Source of the DNA: Planococcus shixiaomingii
GTDB lineage: Bacteria > Bacillota > Bacilli > Bacillales_A > Planococcaceae
Assembly: GCF_030413615.1 (NCBI RefSeq)
Contig: NZ_CP129236.1
Location: forward strand, 3,642,001-3,706,000
Length of the DNA: 64,000 nucleotides
Reading direction: 5' to 3'
Shown piece after piece: positions 61,546 through 64,000 of this stretch. How positions within the stretch are numbered: position 1 is the first letter of the stretch; the number at the start of each line of letters is the position of its first letter. Under the pieces are notes generated by a model. The model saw only the letters and a list, made by a program, of their open reading frames with translations. It ran no database searches and had not been told where the DNA came from. The position numbers and the translations under genes were made by a program.

Positions 61546-62307
61546 TCAGAATGTGTAGGATTCACCGTCTGCTGGCACGAAAAGCTGGGAAGAGAAGCCT
61601 TTTTCAGCCGCGAAGCTTTTCAAGTCTTCTTTAGACAGTCCCCAGTGATTGGCAGATTCCATATGGACGGAGATTATCGTTGCAGCAGGTGCGGCTTGAT
61701 GAACTTCGTAAACATCTTCTTGGTCCATTACAATTGAACCGCCTTCCAGGAATTGATTGGCCCCTGCGTTTACCACGATGACTTCCGGTTTGTGGGCAGC
61801 AATTGGTTCCTCGACGCCGTCATACCATACCGTATCCCCAGCTACATATAGGGTTTTCTCGTCTTGGTGCTTGAAGACGACACCCGAGACCACACCCGTA
61901 AGGTTTAATATCTCCCCTCTGCCGTGCTCGCCTTTTGTCTTAATCAATTGGATTCCTTCAAATACGGTATCTTCTTGCAGAACCTCGACATTTTGGAAAC
62001 CGGAATTTCGTACTTCTTTCTCGTCTTCTTCGTTTTGGACGAATAGTTTAATGTCTTTTGGCAATGCCTCTTTGGCCGCATCGTCCCAATGATCCAAATG
62101 CAGATGAGTAACAATGACGGCATCGAGACCGGCGATAATTTCATTGAGCGGAACCGGCAAGCTGTCGAGCGGGTTGTTTTGGTCTTGTCTCGCTGCATTC
62201 GGAAAAGGCGGGTAAGCACCTTTCTCTGCCAGAAACGGATCTACTAATAATTTTTTCCCGGCATAGTTGAGTACCAATGTTGCGTTTCGGATTTGCTGTA
62301 TGTTCAT
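61546..62307 (-). CDS. metallo-beta-lactamase-fold hydrolase (UPF0173-like)
   Basis: This 253-residue metal-dependent hydrolase has the motif THLHLDHWDD near residue 87-96, the Asp in VAGDTVWYDG near 155 and the final His in SVHMESANHWG. It is of the UlaG/UPF0173 type, whose physiological substrates are mostly unknown. AAAGGAG lies about eight bases before the ATG. It diverges from an Lrp-type regulator that probably controls it and the MFS gene downstream. Confidence 0.87.
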   Translation of the reverse strand: MNIQQIRNATLVLNYAGKKLLVDPFLAEKGAYPPFPNAARQDQNNPLDSLPVPLNEIIAGLDAVIVTHLHLDHWDDAAKEALPKDIKLFVQNEEDEKEVRNSGFQNVEVLQEDTVFEGIQLIKTKGEHGRGEILNLTGVVSGVVFKHQDEKTLYVAGDTVWYDGVEEPIAAHKPEVIVVNAGANQFLEGGSIVMDQEDVYEVHQAAPAATIISVHMESANHWGLSKEDLKSFAAEKGFSSQLFVPADGESYTF

Positions 62308-62425
62308 ATTCTTAACTCCTTTGGTTTGAATTACGTTAAGTGTATAATAAGAGCACTTTAGAAATACACAGCATAAATTAAGTCTTTTTGCCGTTTGACT
62401 TTATTAATGAAGGGATTTGAAATAA
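62308..62425. promoter_or_regulatory. divergent promoter region of the metallo-hydrolase and Lrp-type genes
   Basis: On the plus strand TATAAT (62343-62348) stands 17 bases after a weak -35 TTTGGT (62320-62325). A minus-strand promoter must overlap it. Confidence 0.4.
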
Positions 62426-62836
62426 ATGTTGGATCATACAGATTTGCAGATCTTGGAGGAACTCTCCAGGAACAGCCGCATCTCCATGAAAGAATTGGGA
62501 GAAAAAATCCATTTAAGCGGACCCGCTGCTTCAGCACGAGTGGAGAAGTTGGAAAACAACGGCATTATCGAGGGTTATACTATTAATATAAATCAAGTAA
62601 AAATGGGGTATCATGTCCATGCCTTGATAAATATCTTCACCAAAAGCACCTATCATCATCCGTACCTGTCTTTCTTGAAGACACAAGAGCAATATGTGAT
62701 TAACAATTTTAAGATCAGCGGAGACAGCTGCTATATTCTCGAATGCAAATTTCCGTCCAACGAGAAACTGGATGAGTTTCTCGTTAAATTAAATGAGCAT
62801 GTGAACTATAAATTATCGATCATCATTAATAAATAG
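62426..62836 (+). CDS. Lrp/AsnC-family transcriptional regulator
   Basis: This 136-residue regulator has an N-terminal helix-turn-helix (residues 4-60, ISMKELGEKIHLSGPAASARVEKLENNG in parts) and a C-terminal RAM ligand domain (about 65-135). Such proteins form octamers that sense amino acids or similar small molecules. It is slightly shorter than the usual 145-160. It diverges from the metallo-hydrolase gene, which is its likely target. AAGGGA lies before the ATG. Confidence 0.88.
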   Translation: MLDHTDLQILEELSRNSRISMKELGEKIHLSGPAASARVEKLENNGIIEGYTININQVKMGYHVHALINIFTKSTYHHPYLSFLKTQEQYVINNFKISGDSCYILECKFPSNEKLDEFLVKLNEHVNYKLSIIINK

Positions 62837-62846
62837 CCCTCTTATA

Positions 62847-62885
62847 AAGACCTTAGTGTAATGAAACTTTCACACTGGGGTCTTT
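62847..62885 (+). terminator. terminator of the Lrp-type gene
   Basis: The stem AAAGACCttAGTGT / ACACTggGGTCTTT with a loop of 11 bases, followed by AATTATTT. Confidence 0.75.
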
Positions 62886-62991
62886 AATTATTTATAGATG
62901 TTTCAAAACAGCTCAAAAAGGGCGTTAACACCAACTTTTGAGGCGCAGTACTGTTTATTCCTGTAACTTTAAGAGATGAATTGCATCAATT

Positions 62992-63267
62992 TCAAGCTCT
63001 ATTTTGCACAAAAATTGACCGAAAAAGCTCTTCGCTTTTTCGGTGAAATAAATAAATGTTATTGCTAGTTTCGTTACCTTGTTCATCAACATTACTTAGA
63101 ATCTTAAAAACTAATTCTACGTTAAATCCAGCTTTAAGTCCTCCGGAAAAATTCACTCGCCCCACTTCAGCTTACATCTCCTGAAAGACATCAACCTCAA
63201 CAGTGTACTCAACAATTTGCTTTATTCTTCGTAGGGATATGCTTCCGCTTGCATGCTGATCATCCGC
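62992..63267 (-). pseudogene. decayed gene of unknown family
   Basis: One minus-strand frame reads ADDQHASGSISLRRIKQIVE then YTVEVDVFQEM, an in-frame TAA (63172-63174), then AEVGRVNFSGGLKAGFNVEL and VFKILSNVDEQGNETSNNIY before a TGA. Upstream the same frame has two more stops. The sequence before and after the TAA is protein-like and in one frame, so a single nonsense change seems to have broken the gene. The tail has no usable start or ribosome binding site. Family not recognised. Confidence 0.6.
63018..63044. repeat. perfect 11-bp hairpin within the decayed gene
   Basis: ACCGAAAAAGC / GCTTTTTCGGT with a five-base TCTTC loop, near the 3' end of the decayed frame. Confidence 0.6.
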
Positions 63268-63330
63268 CTTTTACATGTTCATTTAATCCTGCTTTGAATG
63301 AAACCTAGTTACATCACCGCATTTCAAAAG

Positions 63331-63395
63331 ACATTGACAGCCACCAATAAAAAATATACTATATACCTATTAAACGTATGCATAGATAATCTATG
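63331..63395 (+). promoter_or_regulatory. promoter and operator of the padR-type gene
   Basis: TTGACA at about 63334-63339 and TACTAT 17 bases later form a good promoter. A near-perfect palindrome CATAGAT-A-ATCTATG (63381-63395) follows and is the likely site where the PadR protein represses its own operon. Confidence 0.65.
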
Positions 63396-63416
63396 TATTA
63401 AAACAAAGGAGATTTT

Positions 63417-63761
63417 ATGAAAATGAGTAAAGAATTAATTAAAGGGAGCACGTCAACGCTTATTTTGAGTTTATTGGACGTGAAGCCGATGTATGGGTAT
63501 GAGTTAATTAAAGTACTGGAACAGAAGTCCGAGGGTCTTTTCAGTTTTAAAGAAGGAACGATCTATCCCATCCTGCACAATCTTGAGAAGCAGGGACTCA
63601 TTGTATCTTATTGGGGAGAGGGAAACGGGAATAGAAAGAGAAAGTATTACGACATTAACGACAAAGGCCGGGAATTTGTCAAAGAGAAAAAAGAAGAATG
63701 GGCTGTATTTAAAACAACAGTAGATCAGGTCCTGAATGGAGAGAAAATCGTATGGGAATAG
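63417..63761 (+). CDS. PadR-family transcriptional regulator
   Basis: This 114-residue PadR-type regulator has a winged helix (residues 8-85) with the family pattern MYGYELIKVLEQKSEGLFSF then EGTIYPILHNLEKQGLI, and a C-terminal helix (about 88-110) for dimerisation. AAGGAG lies before the ATG. Its last codons overlap the next gene by ten bases, the usual arrangement in which PadR controls a membrane protein gene with an N-terminal prefix domain. Confidence 0.92.
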   Translation: MKMSKELIKGSTSTLILSLLDVKPMYGYELIKVLEQKSEGLFSFKEGTIYPILHNLEKQGLIVSYWGEGNGNRKRKYYDINDKGREFVKEKKEEWAVFKTTVDQVLNGEKIVWE

Positions 63762-64000
63762 ATAAAAGTTTTGACGCATATATCGAAAACGTGTGTAAGA
63801 GGATTAAAAATAAAGATGTACACGAAAGTATTAAAATGGAAATCAGTGATCACCTTTTGACGATGAAAGAGGAAGCGATGAACAATGGGCTTTCTGAAGA
63901 AGAGGCGGTCAACCAGGCATTAGGCCATATGGGAGATGTTAAGGTATTAGGCAACCAGCTTAATAAAGCGCATAAGCCTGAGATAGATTATAAATTAGTT
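63752..64000 (+). CDS. permease prefix domain protein, partial (continues past the window)
   Basis: An ATG inside the end of the padR-type gene opens a frame of 83 codons that is still open at the window edge. The start (MGIDKSFDAYIENVCKRIKN, then KMEISDHLLTMKEEAMNNGL and EEEAVNQALGHMGDVKVLG) fits the permease prefix domain found at the front of PadR-linked membrane proteins such as FtsW/RodA-like or ABC permease-like proteins. The part that would tell which one is outside the window. Confidence 0.75.
   Translation, partial: MGIDKSFDAYIENVCKRIKNKDVHESIKMEISDHLLTMKEEAMNNGLSEEEAVNQALGHMGDVKVLGNQLNKAHKPEIDYKLV

Noticed and set aside
1..64000. tRNA, rRNA, CRISPR array, insertion sequence, prophage or attachment site
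   Set aside because: I looked for cloverleaf-like segments, regularly spaced repeats, transposase and integrase motifs and found none that hold up.

Overview
The window reads as the chromosome of a low-to-medium GC Gram-positive rod of the order Bacillales, most likely the Planococcaceae (Planococcus or Planomicrobium-like). This rests on strong AAGGAGG ribosome binding sites with 7-8 nt spacing, frequent GTG/TTG starts, Bacillus-type gene sets (gntRKP, a yrkEFHIJ-like sulfur cluster, FdhA with a DUF1641 partner, HelD) and no outer-membrane genes. I saw no rRNA, tRNA, CRISPR array or insertion sequence.

Layout. 0.05-4.3 kb: a gluconate operon gntR-gntK-gntP on the minus strand with a compact promoter carrying a double GntR palindrome and a candidate cre site. 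4.5-9.1 kb: small membrane and secreted proteins, a GNAT acetyltransferase, a HEXXH peptidase-like protein and the decayed tail of a duplicated gene. 9.2-10.5 kb: a FusB-type EF-G-binding protein and an ABM-domain protein. 10.6-20.3 kb: a meta-cleavage aromatic degradation locus in two diverging blocks around a XylR_N/V4R-PucR-type regulator. The minus block encodes a flavin monooxygenase, catechol 2,3-dioxygenase and ring-fission hydrolase. The plus block encodes a flavin reductase, hydratase, acylating acetaldehyde dehydrogenase, aldolase and an FAD-synthetase-like protein. Together they take a phenolic compound to pyruvate and acetyl-CoA. 20.4-22.7 kb: an M20 amidohydrolase and a creatininase-family protein. 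22.7-32.6 kb: one long minus-strand operon for peptide uptake and breakdown (oppD, oppF, iclR-type regulator, binding protein, oppB, oppC, a 942-residue M14 carboxypeptidase, pyroglutamyl peptidase). 32.7-36.4 kb: a 21-bp tandem repeat, helD and an M42 aminopeptidase. 36.6-41.0 kb: fdhD diverging from a cysteine-type formate dehydrogenase and its DUF1641 partner.

41.1-46.6 kb is an AT-rich, low-density segment. It holds degenerate repeats, small membrane proteins, a frameshifted pseudogene, an orphan SAP-like gene with a possible -1 frameshift extension, a cold-shock gene and a family of related terminator hairpins. 46.6-53.2 kb carries ordinary accessory genes (ltrA, an ArsR/MFS pair with matching operators, a metallo-hydrolase, a methyltransferase). 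53.4-58.4 kb is a persulfide/sulfane-sulfur detoxification regulon: a CstR-like repressor, two DsrE-type proteins, four rhodanese domains, two TusA domains, a persulfide dioxygenase and a TauE exporter, with five copies of one GC-rich operator. 58.5-64 kb holds an LLM oxidoreductase, GNAT and MFS proteins, a metallo-hydrolase facing an Lrp regulator, a second decayed gene, and a PadR regulator overlapping a gene that runs off the window.

The strongest candidates for new biology are the CstR-type regulon with its leader hairpin, the aromatic locus with its unusual sensor fusion and dedicated flavin gene, the possible slippery site in the orphan gene at 44.3 kb, and the dispersed terminator-repeat family.
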